A stretch of DNA of 64,000 nucleotides from Andrena cerasifolii (Eukaryota; Arthropoda; Insecta; Hymenoptera; Andrenidae). Below are positions 1-12,049 of the stretch, piece after piece. The DNA lies in assembly GCF_050908995.1 (NCBI RefSeq), contig NC_135124.1, positions 1,364,001 through 1,428,000 on the forward strand, read 5' to 3'. The position numbers and the translations under genes were made by a program. Numbering within the stretch: the stretch's first letter is position 1; each line of letters starts with the position of its first letter. A model generated the notes under the pieces. The model ran no database searches. It was not told where the DNA came from and saw only the letters and a program-made list of their open reading frames with translations.

Positions 1-52
1 AACATCTGCGCCACTTCTCGCTCTTTGATTTGCTCTCCGGAGACGTTACTTT

Positions 53-331
53 GTGCCATCTCTTTCGACGGCATGTTCTCCTGTTACAAAGCCCAATTTG
101 GTGCATTCTGAAAATATTCGCCAGATTTTGGCCAATTTATCAGGAGAACATGATGTGGAAAGAGGTATACTAAATTTCAGCTTCAAATGCATCGCCTTAA
201 AGTTGCAAATAAGAGGCGCAGGCCTTTCAAGAGGCGTTCGAAAATGCTGCGACCCTTCGTTAAACAGTCACTGTCTGGAAACATCTGCGCCACTTCTCGC
301 TCTTTGATTTGCTCTCCGGAGACGTTACTTT
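53..331. repeat. Representative satellite monomer (279 bp)
   Basis: One unit in the phase used here, starting at GTGCCATCTC. In it CATGTTCTCCTG (72-83) and CAGGAGAACATG (141-152) form a perfect 12-bp inverted repeat with a 57-bp spacer. Other fixed 6-10 bp palindromes per unit are TTGGCCAA, ATGCAT (in the AATGCATC subtypes), AGGCCT, TTCGAA and TCTCCGGAGA (34-43 in the preceding unit). A hand count of the unit at 611-889 gives 43% G+C and no CpG depletion. The monomer resembles no gene or RNA family that I recognise. Confidence 0.9.
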
Positions 332-392
332 GAGCCATCTCTTTCGACGGCATGTTCTCCTGTTACAAAGCCCAATTTGGTGCATTCTGAAA

Positions 393-417
393 ATATTCGC
401 CAGATTTTGGCCAATAT
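393..417. repeat. Imperfect hairpin in the satellite monomer (example)
   Basis: ATATTCGCCA (393-402) and TGGCCAATAT (408-417) are inverted repeats with one C:C mismatch and a 5-base loop GATTT. The same potential hairpin exists in the many monomers with GAAAATATTCG plus CCAATATATC. It is weakened in subtypes with GAAAATTTTCG or CCAACATATC, and no compensating changes were noticed, so a conserved structural role is not supported. Confidence 0.5.
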
Positions 418-1726
418 ATCAGGAGAACATGAAATGGAAAGAGGTATACTAAATTTCAGCTTCAAAGGCATCGCCTTAAAGTTGCAAATAAGAGGCGCAG
501 GCCTTTCAAGAGGAGTTCGAAAATTCTGCGTCTCTTCGTTAAACAGTCACTGTCTCGAAACATCTGCGCCACTTCTCGCTCTTTGATTTGCTCTCCGGAG
601 ACGTTACTTTGTGCCATCTCTTTCGACGGCATGTTCTCCTGTTACAAAGCCCAATTTGGTGCATTCTGAAAATATTCGCCAGATTTTGGCCAATATATCA
701 GGAGAACATGATGTGGAAAGAGGTATACTAAATTTCAGCTTCAAATGCATCGCCTTAAAGTTGCAAATAAGAGGCGCAGGCCTTTCAAGAGGAGTTCGAA
801 AATTCTGCGTCTCTTCGTTAAACAGTCACTGTCTCGAAACATCTGCGCCACTTCTCGCTCTTTGATTTGCTCTCCGGAGACGTTACTTTGTGCCATCTCT
901 TTCGACGGCATGTTCTCCTGTTACAAAGCCCAATTTTGTGCATTCTGAAAATTTTCGCCAGATTTTGGCCAATATATCAGGAAAACATGAAGTGGAAAGA
1001 GGTATACTAAATTTCAGCTTCAAAGGCATCGCCTTAAAGTTGCAAATAAGAGGCGCAGGCCTTTCAAGAGGCGTTCGAAAATTCTGCGTCTCTTCGTTAA
1101 ACAGTCACTGTCTCGAAACATCTGCGCCACTTCTCGCTCTTTGATTTGCTCTCCGGAGACGTTACTTTGTGCCATCTCTTTCGACGGCATGTTCTCCAGT
1201 TACAAAGCCCAATTTTGTGCATTCTGAAAATATTCGCCAGATTTTGGCCAACATATCAGGAAAACATGAAGTGGAAAGAGGTATACTAAATTTCAGCTTC
1301 AAAGGCATCGCCTTAAAGTTGCAAATAAGAGGCGCAGGCCTTTCAAGAGGCGTTCGAAAATTCTGCGTCTCTTCGTTAAACAGTCACTGTCTCGAAACAT
1401 CTGCGCCACTTCTCGCTCTTTGATTTGCTCTCCGGAGACGTTACTTTGTGCCATCTCTTTCGACGGCATGTTCTCCTATTACAAAGCCCAATTTCGTGCA
1501 TTCTGAAAATTTTCGCCAGATTTTGGCCAATATATCAGGAAAACATGAAGTGGAAAGAGGTATACTAAATTTCAGCTTCAAATGCATCGCCTTAAAGTCG
1601 CAAATAAGAGGCGCAGGCCTTTCAAGAGGAGTTCGAAAATTCTGCGTCTCTTCGTTAAACAGTCACTGTCTCGAAACATCTGCGCCACTTCTCGCTCTTT
1701 GATTTGCTCTCCGGAGACGTTACTTT

Positions 1727-2005
1727 GTGCCATCTCTTTCGACGGCATGTTCTCCAGTTACAAAGCCCAATTTTGTGCATTCTGAAAATATTCGCCAGAT
1801 TTTGGCCAATATATCAGGAAAACATGAAGTGGAAAGAGGTATACTAAATTTCAGCTTCAAATGCATCGCCTTAAAGTCGCAAATAAGAGGCGCAGGCCTT
1901 TCAAGAGGAGTTCGAAAATTCTGCGTCTCTTCGTTAAACAGTCACTGTCTCGAAACATCTGCGCCACTTCTCGCTCTTTGATTTGCTCTCCGGAGACGTT
2001 ACTTT
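1727..2005. repeat. Hybrid e/j monomer marking a one-monomer deletion
   Basis: The start is e-type (CTCCAGTTAC, GAAAATATTCG with the diagnostic A at 1790). From 1810 it is j-type (CCAATATATC, AAATGCATC, AAAGTCGC, GAGGAGTTCG). In the colinear block at 14003 an e monomer and a j monomer stand side by side at this point. A crossover in 1791-1809 between neighbours would give this hybrid and remove exactly one unit. Confidence 0.7.
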
Positions 2006-2184
2006 GTGCCATCTCTTTCGACGGCATGTTCTCCTGTTACAAAGCCCAATTTGGTGCATTCTGAAAATATTCGACAGATTTTGGCCAATATATCAGGAGA
2101 ACATGATGTGGAAAGAGGAATACTAAATTTCAGCTTCAAATGCATCGCCTTAAAGTTGCAAATAAGAGGCGCAGGCCTTTCAAG

Positions 2185-5100
2185 AGGCGTTCGAAAATAC
2201 TGCGACCCTTCGTTAAACAGTCACTGTCTCGAAACATCTGCGCCACTTCTCGCTCTTTGATTTGCTCTCCGGAGACGTTACTTTGTGCCATCTCTTTCGA
2301 CGGCATGTTCTCCAGTTACAAAGCCCAATTTTGTGCATTCTGAAAATATTCGCCAGATTTTGGCCAACATATCAGGAAAACATGAAGTGGAAAGAGGTAT
2401 ACTAAATTTCAGCTTCAAAGGCATCGCCTTAAAGTTGCAAATAAGAGGCGCAGGCCTTTCAAGAGGCGTTCGAAAATTCTGCGTCTCTTCGTTAAACAGT
2501 CACTGTCTCGAAACATCTGCGCCACTTCTCGCTCTTTGATTTGCTCTCCGGAGACGTTACTTTGTGCCATCTCTTTCGACGGCATGTTCTCCTATTACAA
2601 AGCCCAATTTTGTGCATTCTGAAAATTTTCGCCAGATTTTGGCCAATATATCAGGAAAACATGAAGTGGAAAGAGGTATACTAAATTTCAGCTTCAAATG
2701 CATCGCCTTAAAGTTGCAAATAAGAGGCGCAGGCCTTTCAAGAGGCGTTCGAAAATTCTGCGACCTTTCGTTAAACAGTCACTGTCTGGAAACATCTGCG
2801 CCACTTCTCGCTCTTTGATTTGCTCTCCGGAGACGTTACTTTGAGCCATCTCTTTCGACGGCATGTTCTCCTGTTACAAAGCCCAATTTGGTGCATTCTG
2901 AAAATATTCGCCAGATTTTGGCCAATTTATCAGGAGAACATGATGTGGAAAGAGGTATACTAAATTTCAGCTTCAAATGCATCGCCTTAAAGTTGCAAAT
3001 AAGAGGCGCAGGCCTTTCAAGAGGCGTTCGAAAATGCTGCGAACCTTCGTTAAACAGTCACTGTCTCGAAACATCTGCGCCACTTCTCGCTCTTTGATTT
3101 GCTCTCCGGAGACGTTACTTTGTGCCATCTCTTTCGACGGCATGTTCTCCTGTTACAAAGCCCAATTTTGTGCATTCTGAAAATTTTCGCCAGATTTTGG
3201 CCAATATATCAGGAAAACATGAAGTGGAAAGAGGTATACTAAATTTCAGCTTCAAATGCATCGCCTTAAAGTCGCAAATAAGAGGCGCAGGCCTTTCAAG
3301 AGGCGTTCGAAAATTCTGCGTCTCTTCGTTAAACAGTCACTGTCTCGAAACATCTGCGCCACTTCTCGCTCTTTGATTTGCTCTCCGGAGACGTTACTTT
3401 GTGCCATCTCTTTCGACGGCATGTTCTCCAGTTACAAAGCCCAATTTTGTGCATTCTGAAAATATTCGCCAGATTTTGGCCAACATATCAGGAAAACATG
3501 AAGTGGAAAGAGGTATACTAAATTTCAGCTTCAAAGGCATCGCCTTAAAGTTGCAAATAAGAGGCGCAGGCCTTTCAAGAGGCGTTCGAAAATTCTGCGT
3601 CTCTTCGTTAAACAGTCACTGTCTCGAAACATCTGCGCCACTTCTCGCTCTTTGATTTGCTCTCCGGAGACGTTACTTTGTGCCATCTCTTTCGACGGCA
3701 TGTTCTCCTATTACAAAGCCCAATTTCGTGCATTCTGAAAATTTTCGCCAGATTTTGGCCAATATATCAGGAAAACATGAAGTGGAAAGAGGTATACTAA
3801 ATTTCAGCTTCAAATGCATCGCCTTAAAGTCGCAAATAAGAGGCGCAGGCCTTTCAAGAGGAGTTCGAAAATTCTGCGTCTCTTCGTTAAACAGTCACTG
3901 TCTCGAAACATCTGCGCCACTTCTCGCTCTTTGATTTGCTCTCCGGAGACGTTACTTTGTGCCATCTCTTTCGACGGCATGTTCTCCAGTTACAAAGCCC
4001 AATTTTGTGCATTCTGAAAATATTCGCCAGATTTTGGCCAACATATCAGGAAAACATGAAGTGGAAAGAGGTATACTAAATTTCAGCTTCAAAGGCATCG
4101 CCTTAAAGTTGCAAATAAGAGGCGCAGGCCTTTCAAGAGGCGTTCGAAAATTCTGCGTCTCTTCGTTAAACAGTCACTGTCTCGAAACATCTGCGCCACT
4201 TCTCGCTCTTTGATTTGCTCTCCGGAGACGTTACTTTGTGCCATCTCTTTCGACGGCATGTTCTCCTGTTACAAAGCCCAATTTTGTGCATTCTGAAAAT
4301 TTTCGCCAGATTTTGGCCAATATATCAGGAAAACATGAAGTGGAAAGAGGTATACTAAATTTCAGCTTCAAATGCATCGCCTTAAAGTCGCAAATAAGAG
4401 GCGCAGGCCTTTCAAGAGGAGTTCGAAAATTCTGCGTCTCTTCGTTAAACAGTCACTGTCTCGAAACATCTGCGCCACTTCTCGCTCTTTGATTTGCTCT
4501 CCGGAGACGTTACTTTGTGCCATCTCTTTCGACGGCATGTTCTCCTGTTACAAAGCCCAATTTGGTGCATTCTGAAAATATTCGCCAGATTTTGGCCAAT
4601 ATATCAGGAGAACATGATGTGGAAAGAGGAATACTAAATTTCAGCTTCAAATGCATCGCCTTAAAGTTGCAAATAAGAGGCGCAGGCCTTTCAAGAGGCG
4701 TTCGAAAATACTGCGACCCTTCGTTAAACAGTCACTGTATCGAAACATCTGCGCCACTTCTCGCTCTTTGATTTGCTCTCCGGAGACGTTACTTTGTGCC
4801 ATCTCTTTCGACGGCATGTTCTCCAGTTACAAAGCCCAATTTTGTGCATTCTGAAAATATTCGCCAGATTTTGGCCAACATATCAGGAAAACATGAAGTG
4901 GAAAGAGGTATACTAAATTTCAGCTTCAAAGGCATCGCCTTAAAGTTGCAAATAAGAGGCGCAGGCCTTTCAAGAGGCGTTCGAAAATTCTGCGTCTCTT
5001 CGTTAAACAGTCACTGTCTCGAAACATCTGCGCCACTTCTCGCTCTTTGATTTGCTCTCCGGAGACGTTACTTTGTGCCATCTCTTTCGACGGCATGTTC

Positions 5101-6930
5101 TCCTATTACAAAGCCCAATTTTGTGCATTCTGAAAATTTTCGCCAGATTTTGGCCAATATATCAGGAAAACATGAAGTGGAAAGAGGTATACTAAATTTC
5201 AGCTTCAAATGCATCGCCTTAAAGTCGCAAATAAGAGGCGCAGGCCTTTCAAGAGGAGTTCGAAAATTCTGCGTCTCTTCGTTAAACAGTCACTGTCTCG
5301 AAACATCTGCGCCACTTCTCGCTCTTTGATTTGCTCTCCGGAGACGTTACTTTGTGCCATCTCTTTCGACGGCATGTTCTCCTGTTACAAAGCCCAATTT
5401 GGTGCATTCTGAAAATATTCGCCAGATTTTGGCCAATATATCAGGAGAACATGATGTGGAAAGAGGTATACTAAATTTCAGCTTCAAATGCATCGCCTTA
5501 AAGTTGCAAATAAGAGGCGCAGGCCTTTCAAGAGGCGTTCGAAAATTCTGCGACCTTTCGTTAAACAGTCACTGTCTGGAAACATCTGCGCCACTTCTCG
5601 CTCTTTGATTTGCTCTCCGGAGACGTTACTTTGAGCCATCTCTTTCGACGGCATGTTCTCCTGTTACAAAGCCCAATTTGGTGCATTCTGAAAATATTCG
5701 CCAGATTTTGGCCAATTTATCAGGAGAACATGATGTGGAAAGAGGTATACTAAATTTCAGCTTCAAATGCATCGCCTTAAAGTTGCAAATAAGAGGCGCA
5801 GGCCTTTCAAGAGGCGTTCGAAAATGCTGCGAACCTTCGTTAAACAGTCACTGTCTCGAAACATCTGCGCCACTTCTCGCTCTTTGATTTGCTCTCCGGA
5901 GACGTTACTTTGTGCCATCTCTTTCGACGGCATGTTCTCCTGTTACAAAGCCCAATTTTGTGCATTCTGAAAATTTTCGCCAGATTTTGGCCAATATATC
6001 AGGAAAACATGAAGTGGAAAGAGGTATACTAAATTTCAGCTTCAAATGCATCGCCTTAAAGTCGCAAATAAGAGGCGCAGGCCTTTCAAGAGGAGTTCGA
6101 AAATTCTGCGTCTCTTCGTTAAACAGTCACTGTCTCGAAACATCTGCGCCACTTCTCGCTCTTTGATTTGCTCTCCGGAGACGTTACTTTGTGCCATCTC
6201 TTTCGACGGCATGTTCTCCTGTTACAAAGCCCAATTTGGTGCATTCTGAAAATATTCGCCAGATTTTGGCCAATATATCAGGAGAACATGAAATGGAAAG
6301 AGGTATACTAAATTTCAGCTTCAAAGGCATCGCCTTAAAGTTGCAAATAAGAGGCGCAGGCCTTTCAAGAGGAGTTCGAAAATTCTGCGTCTCTTCGTTA
6401 AACAGTCACTGTCTCGAAACATCTGCGCCACTTCTCGCTCTTTGATTTGCTCTCCGGAGACGTTACTTTGTGCCATCTCTTTCGACGGCATGTTCTCCTG
6501 TTACAAAGCCCAATTTGGTGCATTCTGAAAATATTCGCCAGATTTTGGCCAATTTATCAGGAGAACATGATGTGGAAAGAGGTATACTAAATTTCAGCTT
6601 CAAATGCATCGCCTTAAAGTTGCAAATAAGAGGCGCAGGCCTTTCAAGAGGCGTTCGAAAATGCTGCGACCCTTCGTTAAACAGTCACTGTCTGGAAACA
6701 TCTGCGCCACTTCTCGCTCTTTGATTTGCTCTCCGGAGACGTTACTTTGAGCCATCTCTTTCGACGGCATGTTCTCCTGTTACAAAGCCCAATTTGATGC
6801 ATTCTGAAAATATTCGCCAGATTTTGGCCAATATATCAGGAGAACATGAAATGGAAAGAGGTATACTAAATTTCAGCTTCAAAGGCATCGCCTTAAAGTT
6901 GCAAATAAGAGGCGCAGGCCTTTCAAGAGG
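2185..6930. repeat. Higher-order block, tandem copy 1 (17 monomers, 4743 bp)
   Basis: Subtype order from 2285 is e-h-i-j-e-f-e-j-g-e-f-h'-i-j-b-a followed by a b/g hybrid monomer. The same order returns 4743 bp (17 x 279) later. A private change, CTGTATCGAAAC instead of CTGTCTCGAAAC near 4738, is shared with the matching position near 9481 and not with the third related block. The boundary lies in 6885-6930, between the last b-type marker (6884) and the first g-type marker (6931); the end is given as its outer limit. Confidence 0.85.
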
Positions 6931-7027
6931 CGTTCGAAAATACTGCGACCCTTCGTTAAACAGTCACTGTCTCGAAACATCTGCGCCACTTCTCGCTCTT
7001 TGATTTGCTCTCCGGAGACGTTACTTT
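6749..7027. repeat. Hybrid b/g monomer: junction of the 4743-bp tandem duplication
   Basis: The 5' part matches the b monomer at 11492 (AATTTGATGC, GAACATGAAATGG, AAAGGCATC up to 6884). The 3' part matches the g monomer at 2006 (GAGGCGTTCG from 6931, then ATACTGCGACCC). These parents lie 4743 bp downstream and 4743 bp upstream. This is the structure expected at the novel joint of an unequal exchange, with the crossover in 6885-6930. Confidence 0.8.
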
Positions 7028-10000
7028 GTGCCATCTCTTTCGACGGCATGTTCTCCAGTTACAAAGCCCAATTTTGTGCATTCTGAAAATATTCGCCAGA
7101 TTTTGGCCAACATATCAGGAAAACATGAAGTGGAAAGAGGTATACTAAATTTCAGCTTCAAAGGCATCGCCTTAAAGTTGCAAATAAGAGGCGCAGGCCT
7201 TTCAAGAGGCGTTCGAAAATTCTGCGTCTCTTCGTTAAACAGTCACTGTCTCGAAACATCTGCGCCACTTCTCGCTCTTTGATTTGCTCTCCGGAGACGT
7301 TACTTTGTGCCATCTCTTTCGACGGCATGTTCTCCTATTACAAAGCCCAATTTTGTGCATTCTGAAAATTTTCGCCAGATTTTGGCCAATATATCAGGAA
7401 AACATGAAGTGGAAAGAGGTATACTAAATTTCAGCTTCAAATGCATCGCCTTAAAGTTGCAAATAAGAGGCGCAGGCCTTTCAAGAGGCGTTCGAAAATT
7501 CTGCGACCTTTCGTTAAACAGTCACTGTCTGGAAACATCTGCGCCACTTCTCGCTCTTTGATTTGCTCTCCGGAGACGTTACTTTGAGCCATCTCTTTCG
7601 ACGGCATGTTCTCCTGTTACAAAGCCCAATTTGGTGCATTCTGAAAATATTCGCCAGATTTTGGCCAATTTATCAGGAGAACATGATGTGGAAAGAGGTA
7701 TACTAAATTTCAGCTTCAAATGCATCGCCTTAAAGTTGCAAATAAGAGGCGCAGGCCTTTCAAGAGGCGTTCGAAAATGCTGCGAACCTTCGTTAAACAG
7801 TCACTGTCTCGAAACATCTGCGCCACTTCTCGCTCTTTGATTTGCTCTCCGGAGACGTTACTTTGTGCCATCTCTTTCGACGGCATGTTCTCCTGTTACA
7901 AAGCCCAATTTTGTGCATTCTGAAAATTTTCGCCAGATTTTGGCCAATATATCAGGAAAACATGAAGTGGAAAGAGGTATACTAAATTTCAGCTTCAAAT
8001 GCATCGCCTTAAAGTCGCAAATAAGAGGCGCAGGCCTTTCAAGAGGCGTTCGAAAATTCTGCGTCTCTTCGTTAAACAGTCACTGTCTCGAAACATCTGC
8101 GCCACTTCTCGCTCTTTGATTTGCTCTCCGGAGACGTTACTTTGTGCCATCTCTTTCGACGGCATGTTCTCCAGTTACAAAGCCCAATTTTGTGCATTCT
8201 GAAAATATTCGCCAGATTTTGGCCAACATATCAGGAAAACATGAAGTGGAAAGAGGTATACTAAATTTCAGCTTCAAAGGCATCGCCTTAAAGTTGCAAA
8301 TAAGAGGCGCAGGCCTTTCAAGAGGCGTTCGAAAATTCTGCGTCTCTTCGTTAAACAGTCACTGTCTCGAAACATCTGCGCCACTTCTCGCTCTTTGATT
8401 TGCTCTCCGGAGACGTTACTTTGTGCCATCTCTTTCGACGGCATGTTCTCCTATTACAAAGCCCAATTTCGTGCATTCTGAAAATTTTCGCCAGATTTTG
8501 GCCAATATATCAGGAAAACATGAAGTGGAAAGAGGTATACTAAATTTCAGCTTCAAATGCATCGCCTTAAAGTCGCAAATAAGAGGCGCAGGCCTTTCAA
8601 GAGGAGTTCGAAAATTCTGCGTCTCTTCGTTAAACAGTCACTGTCTCGAAACATCTGCGCCACTTCTCGCTCTTTGATTTGCTCTCCGGAGACGTTACTT
8701 TGTGCCATCTCTTTCGACGGCATGTTCTCCAGTTACAAAGCCCAATTTTGTGCATTCTGAAAATATTCGCCAGATTTTGGCCAACATATCAGGAAAACAT
8801 GAAGTGGAAAGAGGTATACTAAATTTCAGCTTCAAAGGCATCGCCTTAAAGTTGCAAATAAGAGGCGCAGGCCTTTCAAGAGGCGTTCGAAAATTCTGCG
8901 TCTCTTCGTTAAACAGTCACTGTCTCGAAACATCTGCGCCACTTCTCGCTCTTTGATTTGCTCTCCGGAGACGTTACTTTGTGCCATCTCTTTCGACGGC
9001 ATGTTCTCCTGTTACAAAGCCCAATTTTGTGCATTCTGAAAATTTTCGCCAGATTTTGGCCAATATATCAGGAAAACATGAAGTGGAAAGAGGTATACTA
9101 AATTTCAGCTTCAAATGCATCGCCTTAAAGTCGCAAATAAGAGGCGCAGGCCTTTCAAGAGGAGTTCGAAAATTCTGCGTCTCTTCGTTAAACAGTCACT
9201 GTCTCGAAACATCTGCGCCACTTCTCGCTCTTTGATTTGCTCTCCGGAGACGTTACTTTGTGCCATCTCTTTCGACGGCATGTTCTCCTGTTACAAAGCC
9301 CAATTTGGTGCATTCTGAAAATATTCGCCAGATTTTGGCCAATATATCAGGAGAACATGATGTGGAAAGAGGAATACTAAATTTCAGCTTCAAATGCATC
9401 GCCTTAAAGTTGCAAATAAGAGGCGCAGGCCTTTCAAGAGGCGTTCGAAAATACTGCGACCCTTCGTTAAACAGTCACTGTATCGAAACATCTGCGCCAC
9501 TTCTCGCTCTTTGATTTGCTCTCCGGAGACGTTACTTTGTGCCATCTCTTTCGACGGCATGTTCTCCAGTTACAAAGCCCAATTTTGTGCATTCTGAAAA
9601 TATTCGCCAGATTTTGGCCAACATATCAGGAAAACATGAAGTGGAAAGAGGTATACTAAATTTCAGCTTCAAAGGCATCGCCTTAAAGTTGCAAATAAGA
9701 GGCGCAGGCCTTTCAAGAGGCGTTCGAAAATTCTGCGTCTCTTCGTTAAACAGTCACTGTCTCGAAACATCTGCGCCACTTCTCGCTCTTTGATTTGCTC
9801 TCCGGAGACGTTACTTTGTGCCATCTCTTTCGACGGCATGTTCTCCTATTACAAAGCCCAATTTTGTGCATTCTGAAAATTTTCGCCAGATTTTGGCCAA
9901 TATATCAGGAAAACATGAAGTGGAAAGAGGTATACTAAATTTCAGCTTCAAATGCATCGCCTTAAAGTCGCAAATAAGAGGCGCAGGCCTTTCAAGAGGA

Positions 10001-11670
10001 GTTCGAAAATTCTGCGTCTCTTCGTTAAACAGTCACTGTCTCGAAACATCTGCGCCACTTCTCGCTCTTTGATTTGCTCTCCGGAGACGTTACTTTGTGC
10101 CATCTCTTTCGACGGCATGTTCTCCTGTTACAAAGCCCAATTTGGTGCATTCTGAAAATATTCGCCAGATTTTGGCCAATATATCAGGAGAACATGATGT
10201 GGAAAGAGGTATACTAAATTTCAGCTTCAAATGCATCGCCTTAAAGTTGCAAATAAGAGGCGCAGGCCTTTCAAGAGGCGTTCGAAAATTCTGCGACCTT
10301 TCGTTAAACAGTCACTGTCTGGAAACATCTGCGCCACTTCTCGCTCTTTGATTTGCTCTCCGGAGACGTTACTTTGAGCCATCTCTTTCGACGGCATGTT
10401 CTCCTGTTACAAAGCCCAATTTGGTGCATTCTGAAAATATTCGCCAGATTTTGGCCAATTTATCAGGAGAACATGATGTGGAAAGAGGTATACTAAATTT
10501 CAGCTTCAAATGCATCGCCTTAAAGTTGCAAATAAGAGGCGCAGGCCTTTCAAGAGGCGTTCGAAAATGCTGCGAACCTTCGTTAAACAGTCACTGTCTC
10601 GAAACATCTGCGCCACTTCTCGCTCTTTGATTTGCTCTCCGGAGACGTTACTTTGTGCCATCTCTTTCGACGGCATGTTCTCCTGTTACAAAGCCCAATT
10701 TTGTGCATTCTGAAAATTTTCGCCAGATTTTGGCCAATATATCAGGAAAACATGAAGTGGAAAGAGGTATACTAAATTTCAGCTTCAAATGCATCGCCTT
10801 AAAGTCGCAAATAAGAGGCGCAGGCCTTTCAAGAGGAGTTCGAAAATTCTGCGTCTCTTCGTTAAACAGTCACTGTCTCGAAACATCTGCGCCACTTCTC
10901 GCTCTTTGATTTGCTCTCCGGAGACGTTACTTTGTGCCATCTCTTTCGACGGCATGTTCTCCTGTTACAAAGCCCAATTTGGTGCATTCTGAAAATATTC
11001 GCCAGATTTTGGCCAATATATCAGGAGAACATGAAATGGAAAGAGGTATACTAAATTTCAGCTTCAAAGGCATCGCCTTAAAGTTGCAAATAAGAGGCGC
11101 AGGCCTTTCAAGAGGAGTTCGAAAATTCTGCGTCTCTTCGTTAAACAGTCACTGTCTCGAAACATCTGCGCCACTTCTCGCTCTTTGATTTGCTCTCCGG
11201 AGACGTTACTTTGTGCCATCTCTTTCGACGGCATGTTCTCCTGTTACAAAGCCCAATTTGGTGCATTCTGAAAATATTCGCCAGATTTTGGCCAATTTAT
11301 CAGGAGAACATGATGTGGAAAGAGGTATACTAAATTTCAGCTTCAAATGCATCGCCTTAAAGTTGCAAATAAGAGGCGCAGGCCTTTCAAGAGGCGTTCG
11401 AAAATGCTGCGACCCTTCGTTAAACAGTCACTGTCTGGAAACATCTGCGCCACTTCTCGCTCTTTGATTTGCTCTCCGGAGACGTTACTTTGAGCCATCT
11501 CTTTCGACGGCATGTTCTCCTGTTACAAAGCCCAATTTGATGCATTCTGAAAATATTCGCCAGATTTTGGCCAATATATCAGGAGAACATGAAATGGAAA
11601 GAGGTATACTAAATTTCAGCTTCAAAGGCATCGCCTTAAAGTTGCAAATAAGAGGCGCAGGCCTTTCAAG
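6885..11670. repeat. Higher-order block, tandem copy 2 (17 monomers, 4743 bp)
   Basis: Second copy of the 4743-bp block, directly adjacent to copy 1. From 7028 the order is e-h-i-j-e-f-e-j-g-e-f-h'-i-j-b-a-b. It ends inside the b monomer at 11492-11770, which has the rare AATTTGATGC also found in the junction monomer at 6749-7027. Every diagnostic site I compared with copy 1 agrees, which suggests the duplication is recent. Confidence 0.85.
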
Positions 11671-12049
11671 AGGAGTTCGAAAATTCTGCGTCTCTTCGTT
11701 AAACAGTCACTGTCTCGAAACATCTGCGCCACTTCTCGCTCTTTGATTTGCTCTCCGGAGACGTTACTTTGTGCCATCTCTTTCGACGGCATGTTCTCCT
11801 GTTACAAAGCCCAATTTGGTGCATTCTGAAAATATTCGCCAGATTTTGGCCAATATATCAGGAGAACATGATGTGGAAAGAGGTATACTAAATTTCAGCT
11901 TCAAATGCATCGCCTTAAAGTTGCAAATAAGAGGCGCAGGCCTTTCAAGAGGAGTTCGAAAATTCTGCGTCTCTTCGTTAAACAGTCACTGTCTCGAAAC
12001 ATCTGCGCCACTTCTCGCTCTTTGATTTGCTCTCCGGAGACGTTACTTT

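Noticed and set aside
256..280. CENP-B box in TTCGTTAAACAGTCAC (TTCG followed by A at the right distance)
   Set aside because: The CGGG part of the NTTCGNNNNANNCGGGN motif is missing in every monomer inspected.
53..307. 84-codon frames repeated every 279 bp (and 68-69-codon versions)
   Set aside because: They start with GTG or TTG rather than ATG, are a consequence of a period of 93 codons, show substitutions at all codon positions and resemble no protein family I know. They are satellite, not genes.
745..948. 67-codon frames with a real ATG, basic N-terminus and several Cys, repeated through the array
   Set aside because: The ATG exists only in subtypes with AAATGCATC. There is no promoter or family resemblance, and changes between subtypes are often amino-acid changing. 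No support for a peptide gene.
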